The position numbers and the translations under genes are program-made. Below are positions 10,451 to 20,976 of a DNA stretch of 64,000 bases, one piece after another. The stretch is from Isoetes taiwanensis. Lineage: Eukaryota; Streptophyta; Lycopodiopsida; Isoetales; Isoetaceae. The number at the start of each line of letters is the position of its first letter. Positions within the stretch are counted from its first letter, which is position 1. Below the pieces are notes generated by a model. It saw only the letters and a program-made list of their open reading frames with translations. It searched no databases and was not told the DNA's origin. The stretch lies in the NCBI GenBank assembly GCA_021234155.1, contig JAJEKV010000022.1:4611852-4675851 (forward strand). The letters run 5' to 3'.

Positions 10451-10829
10451 ACGGATGGGAAAAAGAAGAAGCACAGCCGGAGAGCCTTGAGAAGGAGAGG
10501 ACACCAAAAAACAAAGGAGAGCGCCTGACCCAAGTCCCTACTGAAGTCCTATAAGTGGTGGTGAACCTCCGAGCCCAAGGCATAGCGAGGGATCCCGCGA
10601 CACACCGCCAAAAGGGTCCCCATTAAGAAACTAGAGCCAAAGAAGCTCACATTAAGAATAGCTCAGCACTTGCTAGAGGTGCCCGCAAATCTTCTGGTGG
10701 AAAGGTCAAGAGGAAAAGACGGCAGAGAATACATCGCAAAAAAATTTACGATCACCTAAGATCTGTTTCCTCTCTGTTACATTCATTAAAAAATAGATCG
10801 TGTTCAAATTATATCAAGGACCAGCAAAT

Positions 10830-13090
10830 CTGACATCTAGACCAAGGAATATGGAGCACGCCAAAACTTTGGTGGAGTCCTTTCAGAGACCCCACATCCA
10901 TCTTCACTCCCTCACGATGTGATTCCATTCAATCCCCTCACAAATAAACCGGTCCTTGAAAACCGAGGATGACCTCATGGGGATGCACTATTATATAGTG
11001 AATGGTAATCATTCGATTATGGCTGCTCAACTTGTATGTAGAAGACTCTTATGACACCAAAGTCCCAAGAGCAAATGTCAAAGATTTATCTTCAAGCGGA
11101 ATTGCTTAAAAGTTGTTGCGCACAACCAATCTAACAGAATGCTGCGCGAGCTTCGATTGTGAGTCAATGATATCACCTGCGAAGACTATTTTCAAAGAGC
11201 CATTCATTGATAACATAAACCCACTGCGGCGAAATAATATGCTCTATCACGGAAGCCCTGATCCATCGGGCGGGCAATCTCTTCGAGAACCATACAAGGT
11301 ACATGTTTTAATTTTACAAAGATTATGAAATGGCGCCGCGGGCCCATTTATTCCTGAACAATGCCACGGCCATTTTCACCTCACCAAATGCCACGGCGCC
11401 ATTTCCTCACTAAAATAAGCCCGCGGCGCCCATTTCCTCACCAAATGTTCAAGTCTAACTTCTTGTTGTTTCCAAATTATAATCAAAAGTCGAAGCTACC
11501 GCCATCGTGGTAAGCATCCTAAAGATTTCAACCGTGGGTCTTCATGCGGAGGATATTTTTTGATTATTCGTGTCCCTATGGAACTTGTGGAAATCTTGCA
11601 AGCTAAAAGACAACAAGGGACAAACTATTACCGTAATCAAGCAAAAGAATCGACTACTTGAAATTTACCTACGAGGTGCATGAGGGTATGGACTACTGAA
11701 GACTCGCTTTACCCATTCTGTGAAGTCTTTGGATGGGAAGACCTTCAAAGGTCACTAGTGATTATATGAGGTAAGCAATTCTTCAAGGCAAGGGCAAAGA
11801 CACTAAGATCCATATCTTTCTTGAAGAAGGAGATTTTGCATACGTGAAGGATAATTTTCCGAGGAAGTTCAAGTCCTTCATCGATCTCTGTGATCTTTAT
11901 GCAGTTGGGGCTTGAGGATACCGACCTGATTTCCATGGCCACCTTGCATAAGTAAGTGGGTTGAAACCCCGGTGGGCAAGGAAGGCATTTTCCGAACGTG
12001 CCACCGCCTTGGCAAGATTCATACGCCAATCTTGTCTTGAAGAGAGAGGATCTTTTGAAGACTTCCGCGAGGCGGTTGAACTAACAGACTGACAAGGGAC
12101 AAGTTGTTTGCACTCCTGTACCAGTATCCTTGATTGCCCCGGACACTAAAGGCATATTTCCAATGTGGGACAAAACCACACTAACAAATTTCTTTAATAT
12201 ACGGTTTGAAAAGAACACCACGGTGGATTCTTTTTGGATAGTAGTCTTTGCAAGGCCGAGCACAACTTTTGATTTCATCTCAGATTGGATGATCCGGATT
12301 CCGCATCCGAGTTTATATTGGCATGTATGAGGACGAATACAAGAATCCGCCTCCCCCAGAGTTCGTGAGGCCCATTCACTAGTGTATGCCACAAAGATTC
12401 GTGCCATCCAAGGTCCTCCCCGTCGGGTTATTGACCTCAAGTTCCCCTTCAACGATCATCCTCAAGAACCGCCACCGCCTCACGGCTCTAACGAAGAAGA
12501 CGAAGACGGGGAGACCGAGGCTATGGTAGGGAAGCTCGCAAATGTAAAGATTCAGTGCACAACCGGCAAGGCTTGCCGGGGACATAATTATGAGAAACCA
12601 CCGGTCCTCACATGCTCGTACCTGTGCGTAAAATGGTACCGCCAGAACAGGGGTGTTTGATTACTTCTCCCGTGGTTCTTTTGGCGAGCTTCATTCTTTG
12701 AATAAGAGATTTTGCATTGTATTCGAAAGTGACCCGCTTAAGCATGAGTGCCTAAAGGGGATTCTAGATAGGCTTGACCGCCCTCTTGAATCCTACCATC
12801 GCAGTTGCTTCTCGTGGATGAGAGACCACCTGCTGTGAGTTGAAGAAGTCAGAGATCCACCAAATCGGAGATGCCCAAGCTCCACCCGATGTGGACTATG
12901 ATGTGATCAAGAATACACAATTCAATATGGACATTCTTGATGATCCCAATTTCCCGCCACAAATAGAGAGCTTTCGAGATCCTATGGTTGCTTCTTCTAG
13001 CCATGGCCACAGCCATACTGGAACCCCGATCCTATTGTGGAGCCCTGTTCACGATGAAGAACCCCAATTTTGTATGAAAATAATGTAAAT
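10830..13090 (+). pseudogene. Degraded coding region, unidentified, probably transposon-derived
   Basis: A plus-strand region that keeps protein-like composition over more than 2 kb but changes frame repeatedly and has several stops. Readable pieces in order: PRNMEHAKTLVESFQRPHIH; DDLMGMHYYIVNGNHSIMAA at about 10,968-11,027; DSLYPFCEVFGWEDLQRSL near 11,710; APDTKGIFPMWDKTTLTNFF near 12,140; a Pro/Glu/Asp-rich stretch near 12,470; LNKRFCIVFESDPLKHECLK near 12,690; and a Pro/His-rich end with stop near 13,087. The YYIVNGNHSIMAAQ piece resembles the NGxHSxxAA signature of ParB/sulfiredoxin-like folds, seen in some transposon proteins of lower plants; this is a weak recollection. A Lys/Glu-rich tract precedes it. 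I cannot name the family. Confidence 0.45.
11330..11460. repeat. Cluster of AAATGGC/GCCATTT palindromic words
   Basis: At least five imperfect copies of AAATGSCRCGGCGCCATTT-like sequence in 130 bp, alternating with CCTCACCAAATG or CCTCACTAAAAT spacers. It is the same family as the palindromes at 7.2-9.4 kb and interrupts the degraded coding region. Confidence 0.7.
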
Positions 13091-13479
13091 TGTACACTAA
13101 TACTCTTGTATAATCGGCTGCCTCTTCCGAGTCCTTGCTGCTTTTGGCAAATTTTTAATATGCAAATCTATGAATTCGAATTTTTTACTATTTTTGTGAT
13201 GTTATGTTTCTCCAAATTCATTTTATGCAATGCTAGAATTTTTAATGGCCAATAAATGGCACTTTAGATGCATATTTTTTTAAATGGCTTTATAATTGCT
13301 CAAAAAATTGGCATAAATTTGACTAAAAAAGGATTTTTCGTTCCTAATTGGAATCACGAAAATTCTCATTTTAATGAAATTGTGCTTTGACGGCCAAATC
13401 AGCAGGATGTAAGCTCCCGGTCGCTTACCGAGAGGTGATGCGAGTAACTCCATGTAGCGGCGTGTCGAGCATCTAAGAT

Positions 13480-15045
13480 CAATGTGCACCGCTCGACATG
13501 GGCATATCTTTGGGCACCGGAGGGCATGGTGCTCATCCTCTATCACGCGTGCATCTCACAACACCATATCCTCTCCTCCCCGGGGATCCCGCGTTCATAT
13601 ATTCACCCCCAAATAAACAATGGTTCATCCGAGTGCATCAAAATTAAGTTGGAGATGGACGTTGTTTTGGGAACTCATTTGTTAGCATGTATGGTAAATG
13701 TGAGGACCTTGGGCTGGCATGCAAGGTACTTAGTGCGATGGAAAGCGTGAACATAGATAATGGTTTAACATGCCGGATGTCGCTATAATAAAGAGGCATC
13801 AAGCTCCAAAAATGCAAGAGGAAGGAATTAAGCCAAATAAGGATACATATTTTAGCACTATTACTTTGCATTCTGGGGAGCTTTCTTAGTTGGGACAGGA
13901 ATGAATACATACGGAAATCCGTGATGTAGATTCTCCGCATGGGAAGTATTTAATGAAATTGAAGAAATGCACATAGTTTCTTGCAATTCTTTGATTCTCA
14001 GATGTTCTCGTGGAGGTTATAAGGAACAAATAATATGTTTATTCCAACAAATGATGAGGAAAGGACCAAAACCAAATAATATTATGTATATTACAATCCT
14101 CGCTACATATGCTAATGATACACATCTAGCAACAGGAAAGAAAAAATCCATGCCCATTTGTTGGAAGGTGGATTGCCTTATGATATTGTATTAGAAAATG
14201 CACTTTTACACATGTACAGCGAATGTGGAAGCTTTGAAGATGTGCACAAAGTGTTCAACCAAATGCAGGAAAGGAATATTATATCATGGTCAACTATGAT
14301 TGCAGCACATATAGAGCATGGTTATGGAAAAGAGGCATTTGGCATTTATCAACAAATGCAGTTAGTAAAGGAGAGTTCAAACACCATTATCTACATAGTT
14401 CTTCTCAACGACAGCCGATTCGGTTTTTAATAGAAAGCAAATTAATTCATGCACACATGCTATATAGTATGGGTTTGAATCTAAGAATATCGTTGGGAAT
14501 GTCCTCATCAATATGTCCGGAAGACCGATAACTGGATGATGCATCCGAGATTTTCAACCCGATGGATGAGTAAGATGTCATATCCCGAATACAATTATTG
14601 CAACGTATTCCCAAGAGATGGTTTTTTCAAAGAGGCCTACTATCTTTTTCAACATGATGCGGTTGCATGGCTTCAAACCGATGATGCCATGTTCATCAAC
14701 ATTCTAAATGCATACACTAGCAGAGTCAGAATGTAGGCTTTTGCATATCCGATTGATATGAATGGTTTCAATGGTAATTTAACATTAGAAACTCGCCTTT
14801 GTCAACACTTACGGTAAGTGTAGAAGCTATGATGATGCAAGGATTATTTTTGATAGGCTCCAATATAAAAGTCCGTAACATGGAATGCAATGATTGCGAA
14901 GGTTCGTGACATCATGGTTATGGAGGTGAAGCACTTCAACTCTCTTGCCGATGTAACTTCAAGGTCTCAACCAAATGATATCACTTTAGTAAGCATTTTA
15001 TTTAACTGCAATCATGCAAAGTGTCTGGTCCATGTAGATTAATCT
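13480..15045 (+). pseudogene. PPR protein pseudogene (PLS type)
   Basis: Pentatricopeptide repeat proteins bind organellar RNA with tandem 35-residue helical hairpins. Several repeats are readable here, with frame changes between them. One reads FVSMYGKCEDLGLACKVL near 13,680. Next come HIVSCNSLILRCSRGGYKEQ and MRKGPKPNNIMYITIL (13,967-14,110), then DIVLENALLHMYSECGSFED and MQERNIISWSTMIAAHIEHG (14,175-14,330). Further pieces near 14,800-14,990 read YGKCRSYDDARIIFDRL and TWNAMIAK. The NALLHMYSECG and ISWSTMIAA signatures are typical of PLS-class PPRs, many of which end in a DYW editing domain; no E or DYW domain was found here. At least five frameshifts or stops are needed to read through, so it is a pseudogene or heavily error-bearing. 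The start is not identifiable. Confidence 0.8.
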
Positions 15046-16299
15046 TTGGAGGCTCCATACTTGTGGTAATATCCTTTTCTTCAAAGGTTTGAAGGTTGCC
15101 TCATATATAGTATATTTCACACACGAGGTCGCTTCGATGCAAAATAGTTTGGTTATGCTATATTTTTGCCGCCATTTTTCAACATTGGATGGGCTGCAAC
15201 TCAGTTTTTCGTGATTCGCTTGGCTTTTGAAGGAGTTTATATTATGTTGATTTGCATGTAAATTCTTCCGTATAGGTCAAGAATTAATTGGATCACATCA
15301 AATTCAACCAAAGAGGGTTGCACTAGCAAAAAGCGTAAATGCCTTCACCATGGCAAGTACCCTATCCGAAATCCTATAATGTCCCTAGCCACTTGCTTTA
15401 GCAATGTGTGACAAAACAAATTGAGGTATAGGAAGGGCAATTTGTCATTTTTACCGAGAGTCTGTAAGGAACATCCAAAGATTGTCCACATGATTGTTTC
15501 TACCTTATAATGCCCTACTTGCTCTTGAGATTTCAACATGGGATGCTCTTTGTTAATTGTAGATTAGTTATGTCGACAAGCTTTAGTTGTAAATCAGTTA
15601 TATGAACGTGGATTATCAATTTATTTATGAGCTTGATTCTCAAGTGGCCACATTCCTTATCTATGTCAAGTAGTTTGTTACCAATTGACCTGGCTTCACA
15701 TTCCTTCTCTATTCATTGCAATATCAGACGATGGATTGCTTTGGAACATCAATAATTCTTGGACTCATTTTGTTATAGTCTTTTTTTTTTGGTGTGAAGG
15801 AACCTGTAGCTAAGTTGATTATCATATCCTAATTTATTGTCGTTTTTGCCGTTTTATATTTCTAATCACTTTAGTACTTTTCCACCGGCCTTCAACATCT
15901 TTCCTGCATGAAGAAGGATTTTCCAAGAACATCTTTACGCCATGGTTTAAAAAAGCTTATATATACTATCAAGTTGCTTTTGTTTATATGCTTACACAAC
16001 TTGCTACAAATGTCTCACAGGTTATTAACTCTTCCATCCCAGATTTTGCTTTTATAAATGGATACTTTTAGGCACTGGACAATGATGAAACTTATTGTTT
16101 ATTTATGCAAGACTCTGAAATTTAGTAAATGTTGTCTAATGAAAAGTTAAATAGAGGAGGAGCAAGCGTTGTTAATACTTAACACGTTGCATCCAAATTT
16201 CTATATCTTCATAATTTTCTTTTATGATCTTCACAAAGTTTTTTATGTTTTTAGTCGTTAATGGCTTTTTACCTAGTTGATGATCTTTATATGGAAGAA
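15046..16299. other. AT-rich interval without recognised gene
   Basis: No coding signal recognised. A T-run sits near 15,780. Part of it may be upstream sequence or an intron belonging to the EGY3-like gene that follows. Confidence 0.5.
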
Positions 16300-17335
16300 T
16301 TGATCAGCCTGAGTGTCTGTGCCTAGGCTCTGCTTGTTCGCAGACAGGGAGGCGACATCATCCTTGTCTTGCGCGATCTTCTATCTTGCAAGGCTCAAGG
16401 CCTTGGATCTTACGACGGTGGGGATTGGACCTCTCTCTTTTATGCTATCTGCAGCTAAGAAGCTGTTTTGGCTTTGATTCTTTTTATGCAACGGATGTAC
16501 ATCTATTTGGGGATGGCGGGATATTCATTGGAAAATTGCGGAGACCAATAGAAGAAGTGAAACCAGAATTAGAATAGAAGCTTTCAGAGGCCGCTGGTCA
16601 GGATGTAGTCTTATGGTTCATGGAGCAGAATGTTGATAATATCACTAAGCAGGTACGCATATAAATATCTACCGGTTAAGTAAGATTAAATGTCAGTGAA
16701 TTAACAGAAGCATTTGTTTCTAGCATCTTATTATTGATCTTATGATTAGGACATGCTGTAATGTTTTCCAATACATCGGTCATGGAACTTATAGTCTCTG
16801 CAGAACCTTAGATGCAGCATTCTGTATGTTATGGTAAAGCCTAAGACATAGAGATTGCTGTCTTTTCCAGGTGTGTCTTGTACAACCAAAGGCAGAGATA
16901 GATCTTCAATTTGAAACTAACTCTCTCAGCACATTTGGTGGATATCTCTCTGCAATTCTTCTTGGTGTGACAACTATTGAGACTACCGCTATCATGAGTG
17001 GCCTCTTTTTAGTGCCAAATGCAATATTTGATGATTATGTTGCTAATTTTTTGCCTCTTTTTGGCGGTTTCATCACTATTCTTATTGTTTCGAAAGTATG
17101 TCTTGTGCCAGTATTTTGCGAGGCACAACATTCTTATCTATTTCAACTTCTAAATATTTACATCTATGCAGACCGCGCAACAAGGTGGACAAACTTCACA
17201 AACAAGGTCAAGCTTCGGCCATCTTTCCTTATACCTTCCTAATCGACTTGTCCTAGGGTAGTGAACAACTTTGAGATGCTTCTACCCAGCTTGCAAGGCA
17301 CCTTTTGATTTGATAATGCTCGAACCACACACACA
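16300..17335 (+). pseudogene. EGY3-like chloroplast S2P-family protein, truncated pseudogene
   Basis: EGY3 is a chloroplast membrane protein of the site-2-protease family that lacks the zinc-binding protease motifs and is induced by heat in Arabidopsis. Here the first readable exon (to 16,652) contains FGFDSFYATDVHLFGDGGIF and LRRPIEEVKPELE, then a TAG stop at 16,575-16,577, then KLSEAAGQDVVLWFMEQNVD. A GT...AG intron of 218 bp (16,653-16,870) follows. The second exon (16,871-17,095, 75 codons, fully open) reads VCLVQPKAEIDLQFETNSLS and ends with the hydrophobic stretch FLPLFGGFITILIVS. A short intron (17,096-17,171) leads to a third piece, VKLRPSFLIPS, a stop, and remnants of VNNFEMLLPS. Homology stops near 17,335, where a GC-rich element begins. 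The retained introns exclude a processed copy. The C-terminal two thirds are missing. Confidence 0.85.
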
Positions 17336-17640
17336 AGAATGGACATTTAGCGGCGTGGGCTTGCGGCGTCACGTGCGGCGGTAGCGTCGCCGTAACGTCA
17401 CCATCGGCGCCATCGCGGCGATCCGCGTAGACACGTCCTTTATGCGGCGCGTCAATGTGCGGCGTCGACACTGCATGACGTGGCGACTGGTCCGCGCCAG
17501 TGGGCGCTTGCGCCCGGGTGGGCCGGCAACGCCCGGTGGACGCCATGCGGCGTCGCGCCGCATCACGACGTCTGATGCTCGCCCATCCGCTTCGCCGGGG
17601 TTTAAGCGCCTGGTGACGACAGGTCTCTCCCAGGTGGATG
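17336..17640. other. GC-rich CGTC/GCGGCG segment that truncates EGY3
   Basis: Abrupt change to GC-rich sequence with words such as GCGGCGTCACGTGCGGCGG. Similar words appear at 24,990-25,310 and 40,195-40,245, which suggests fragments of one element family. The 199-codon minus-strand frame here (17,253-17,852) is a product of composition. Confidence 0.5.
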
Positions 17641-17850
17641 TTTATTAATGACGTCGCATGCGACGTCGTATATGTGACGTGTATATGTCGGTATATGACC
17701 GTCGAGACGATATGTGATGTATGTGGCGTATATGACACGCCAAGACGTATATGTGACGTATATGACACGTTAGTATGTATATGTGACGATATGACACGCC
17801 GAGACGATATATGTGATGTAGGTGGTCGCATGTGGCGTATATTTTTATAC
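17641..17850 (+). repeat. Degenerate tandem repeat of CGTATATGACACG words
   Basis: About four diverged copies of roughly 40-50 bp containing CGTATATGACACGCCGAGACG and ATATGTGATGTA-like phrases. It belongs to the GC-rich element that adjoins the EGY3 fragment. Confidence 0.7.
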
Positions 17851-18199
17851 AAGGTTAATGGTTTTTAGGATTACAAATTCAATAATTGCCCTGATTGATA
17901 CCGTCTCAAAAGACTCTCACGACCAACCCGCGGCTTCATTTAAGCATGTTGCTCAAGCATGCATCATCATCATAGATGTGCTACCGCTATAAATTGTTCA
18001 TTATAAAACTGACGTTGTTCGTAGTCAAAATCTAGTTGTTCCAAGTTTACAATCCTTGAAGGTAACTTGACAATAGGCTTGTTGTCAATCATTGTTGGCT
18101 TTGAGAAGAACAGATAAAGCTTAAAATTTGTGCAAGAACACAAGAAAAATCCCACACTTTTACCTTTATTCCGCGAAGCATTATAGTGTTTAATATGAC

Positions 18200-19570
18200 T
18201 TGCGTACCGCTTGTTCCGGACGTCCCGATGGCGTATTCTAGGTTTAGGGCGATGGCGGCTAATTTCAAACATAAGCGTTAATTCAAACATCCCCCAGAAA
18301 AGGGATTTATTGATTATTGACTCCATTGATCTCGTCCATATCAATGCGGCTTCATCAGTCTTTTCGGAAGTAATCTTATCTCTAGATGTGAAAGAGAATG
18401 GACCTCCTTCATCTAGACTCTTGAAACCTAATCTGCTTGAAAAATGGTTTTTTTTTGGGGCTTTGAGAGCTTGCAAAAGAGCTTGGAAAAATATTGTCCG
18501 AACTATATCAAAGAAACCAAAGAAGCACATATGGATACGCCAATACGTGGGGAAGAAGGTTATGATCTAAAAATCTCATGCTTGGGTATACAAGTAATTC
18601 CTAATGGCACTATGGAAGTTGAAAGATCAACATCAAGGTTGGAATCACAGCAATGCTTGAACTTGCAACTTTACCTCGCCAAACGTCTCAATGATTTTGT
18701 GATATATGATGGTGGAGGGAATTTGCGCTTCAATTGCACAAGTTCCATATGAAGCCCCCCATTGATGAGGATTTTGAAAAGCCGAGATACTATGTGGCTA
18801 CACCGCTGATGGCCTTATTTCGAGATCCATACATGGAAAGTGGAATTGAACATAGCTCGGCCGCTATGCCCGCGAAGAGTATCTAAACCGCCACCGTTAC
18901 CTTGGAAGTCTTCAAAGTAGAGCATGTCATGGTGCAAAGGAAAATGGGCTTCAGCCCGGAGCTTAGGGATCACAAGGTTGAGCTTGCCGACATTGTCGGG
19001 GTTCTTCACGAACACCCAATACCGAAAATCGCACCTCTCTTTCGCGCCCTACATGCCAAAATCGATCCTTTGGTGCTTTTAACGCCATGCTCAGATTGTT
19101 TTCGCTTCATGACTCATGAACTTGTTCCGCTTGAGTGCCAAGATTTTTTATGGGTTGCTTCTGCGACGATTGTATGATCCGACAAATCACAACATACAAA
19201 GGCCACCAAAAAATCATGCGCTTTTTTTCGAAAATCTCTTTAACTGTTTTTAATTTATTCATTATGGCCGTTCAAGGTTGTGGAGGCTGTTGCCTCTTGG
19301 ACAAGTTTGTTCATCGAAAATCAAGAGAATTGTGGAGTTGGTTGAACCAAAATATTTTAATTGGTCATCTAGCAAAATGCTTTGGGAAGAAAAATAAGTG
19401 TATTCTCTCGCAAGAACATTCATTCTAGAACTTTCTACAACATTCGAATTTTCTAGAAGGATTCATTAGGCTCACCCAAGATTCTCTTATATTTTAAAAC
19501 TTTTTAAAAACTTTCTAGAACATTCTAGAACTTTCGTGATATGTGGCGTATGTGACATATGTGTCGAAGG
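18200..19570 (+). other. Foreign insert inside the SNF2 pseudogene
   Basis: Plus-strand frames (18,444-18,752; 18,902-19,177; 19,135-19,428) face the opposite way to the helicase fragments around them. They read protein-like but in three phases: LKISCLGIQVIPNGTMEVER, RYYVATPLMALFRDPYMESG, LRRLYDPTNHNIQRPPKNHA. I do not recognise the family. The insertion point in the helicase is close to 19,575. It is probably a decayed transposable element; no terminal repeats were identified. Confidence 0.45.
19423..19535. promoter_or_regulatory. Two clusters of heat-shock elements
   Basis: The heat-shock element is alternating inverted nTTCn/nGAAn pentamers. At 19,513-19,535 five pentamers in perfect register read TTC-GAA-TTC-GAA-TTC, each separated by two bases. 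At 19,423-19,445 another five are in register with a single mismatch (CAA for GAA at 19,438). Additional TTC/GAA pairs lie at 19,414-19,421 and 19,451-19,458. Both clusters are at one edge of the foreign insert. Heat-shock factors bind three or more such pentamers well. Confidence 0.6.
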
Positions 19571-20126
19571 TCGATACATGTTCGAAAGGCACCATCTTCA
19601 TTGTGCCCTTAAGCCCCAGCAAGCACGTGAACTTTTAGTGTGAGCATTTCTAATGGATTGAGCTTCATCCAGAATAATTCTAAACCACCTAATGTTCGAC
19701 ATGGCTGCTTAGCACCCCTTTTAGCCCTTTGCTTTCATCCTCTTCCTGATGGCTTCGTAATTCAAAACAAATGGTTCCATATGTAGTAAGCACAATGTTG
19801 TGCTTACAAAGTTCAACACAAATTTATTCTTCTCTCTCTGATCTTCATGGTATATGTACACGCATAGCTTCTGACAGATGGTACTATTTTTCCTTCAATT
19901 CATGTTCCCATTGTTTTTTAAAGCGATTTAGGGCAAATAATCAAGGTGCTCCCAAGATTCTTCTACATTGTATCTTAGACGTTTTGGCGGTCTAGCCTTC
20001 AAAATCAAAGCAATTGCAGAGATTGTCTTTCCAAGTCCCTGATAATTTGATAATTACAAACATATGAGGTTCTGAAAAGGAATTTACAAATGAGTCTCAG
20101 CTTGCAGCTGCGGCCTAGAGGATATT

Positions 20127-20690
20127 ATGCTAGACACTCCACCAGATATTTCTGTGGTGGATCTAGTTGGCTCTCAAGATAGTGTAGATTGGTTAGATAA
20201 GAAAGTCCTTGAGACCGCATTTCATTTCGCGGCTTCTCGCAACCAAGTGGGGCTTGATTTGATAACCGATTACGCTTGGATTTTTTGTTTCACCGTCATT
20301 CCAAAAAATCAACGCAGCACATTTTGCCTTATGATGGAATTGTGGAGAAAAAAAGGTAAGATGCTTCTGTTTATAGATGAAAATCAATGCATGTGGAAAT
20401 TTAGATCTTTATTGGGATAGTTCGCAAGTTATGTCTTCGCAAAAAGGCTGGAGCAGTTTGTCAAGGCAAAGAATTTGCAGGGTGAATGATGTGGTTTCGT
20501 TTGAGAGAGATATCCAAGGTAAAAATTTTTTACATCACCGTGAAGAGATCCTTCTTTGGTCTTTGGAAATTACGATTGTTGATGCGAGGATGCAAATGCC
20601 CTTTGCGAGAAAGTTTTCGCCGTTTTGGAGTCGATGTTTGGTATTGAAGCAACTTAAATTCTATCTTTTGATATAACTATAATATGGTAG
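20127..20690 (+). pseudogene. B3-domain transcription factor pseudogene
   Basis: The B3 domain is a plant DNA-binding fold. Its signature can be read here across three frames: VIPK near 20,295; KMLLFIDENQCMWKFRSL at 20,350-20,415; DSSQ with SYVFAK near 20,420-20,445; FVKAKNLQ and VNDVVSFERDIQGKNF at 20,455-20,530. These correspond to the order VIPK, W.FR, YW.SSQSYV, GWSRFVKEKxLxAGDVVSF of RAV/NGA/LEC2-type B3 domains. Downstream, near 20,590-20,660, are the remnants DANALCEKVFAVLESMFG. A second copy of this 3' part at 23.6 kb reads KVLVHFGVDI, comparable to the RLFGV repression motif of RAV proteins. Frameshifts and a TAG stop break the frame. Confidence 0.75.
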
Positions 20691-20976
20691 TTTTGAGCTC
20701 GAGTTAGCTCCCGGTTGATCCAATTTTTTGAGCTCGGAATTTAGCTTTCGTTGATCCAGAATTTTTGAGGCCTTTGCCTTTATGTATATAAGCATGATGT
20801 AGAATACAAAAAAAAAAACCGGATATATGATATGATATAGATTTCTAAAATCGGTTTTTCAAAATGGAATTTGAAGATAAAAATATGAAGAAGATGAATA
20901 TGATCGGGATGGATATCAAGAAGATGAATGCCAATGAATAAGGATATGACAATCATATTGCTTGTTTTAATTTATA
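20691..20976. other. 3' flank of the B3 pseudogene
   Basis: Contains the segment (to about 20,770) that is repeated at 23,690-23,825, then AT-rich sequence with an A-run. No gene. Confidence 0.5.

Larger units (their letters stand above)
17985..20038 (-). pseudogene. SNF2-family (Rad5/16-type, CHR28-like) helicase pseudogene
   Basis: SNF2 ATPases of this type move along DNA and act in chromatin remodelling and repair. On the minus strand an exon begins right after a CAG acceptor at 20,039 with GLGKTISAIALILKARPPK, the Walker A region. It continues through decayed sequence containing FKKQWEHELKEK (the LKQWExEL motif). A second block at about 19,580-19,690 reads WFRIILDEAQSIRNAHTKSS, with the DEAQ Walker B codons at 19,658-19,669, then RACWGLRAQ, a TGA stop and RWCLS. 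Here the normal RRWCLSGTP motif breaks off. A third block (17,990-18,095) reads IDNKPIVKLPSRIVNLEQLD followed by FDYEQRQFYNEQ, the segment that precedes the second helicase lobe. About 1.4 kb of unrelated sequence separates blocks two and three. The helicase C-terminal lobe is absent. Confidence 0.8.

Noticed and set aside
10126-10583. Minus-strand frames of 106-135 codons rich in Phe, Ser, Pro and Leu
   Set aside because: They are the complement of a GGAAAAGGAAGAG-type repeat; the translation is low complexity in all three phases.
17253-17852. 199-codon minus-strand frame rich in Arg, His and Thr
   Set aside because: Spans the boundary between the EGY3 fragment and a GC-rich element with tandem repeats, and shows no domain; best explained by composition.
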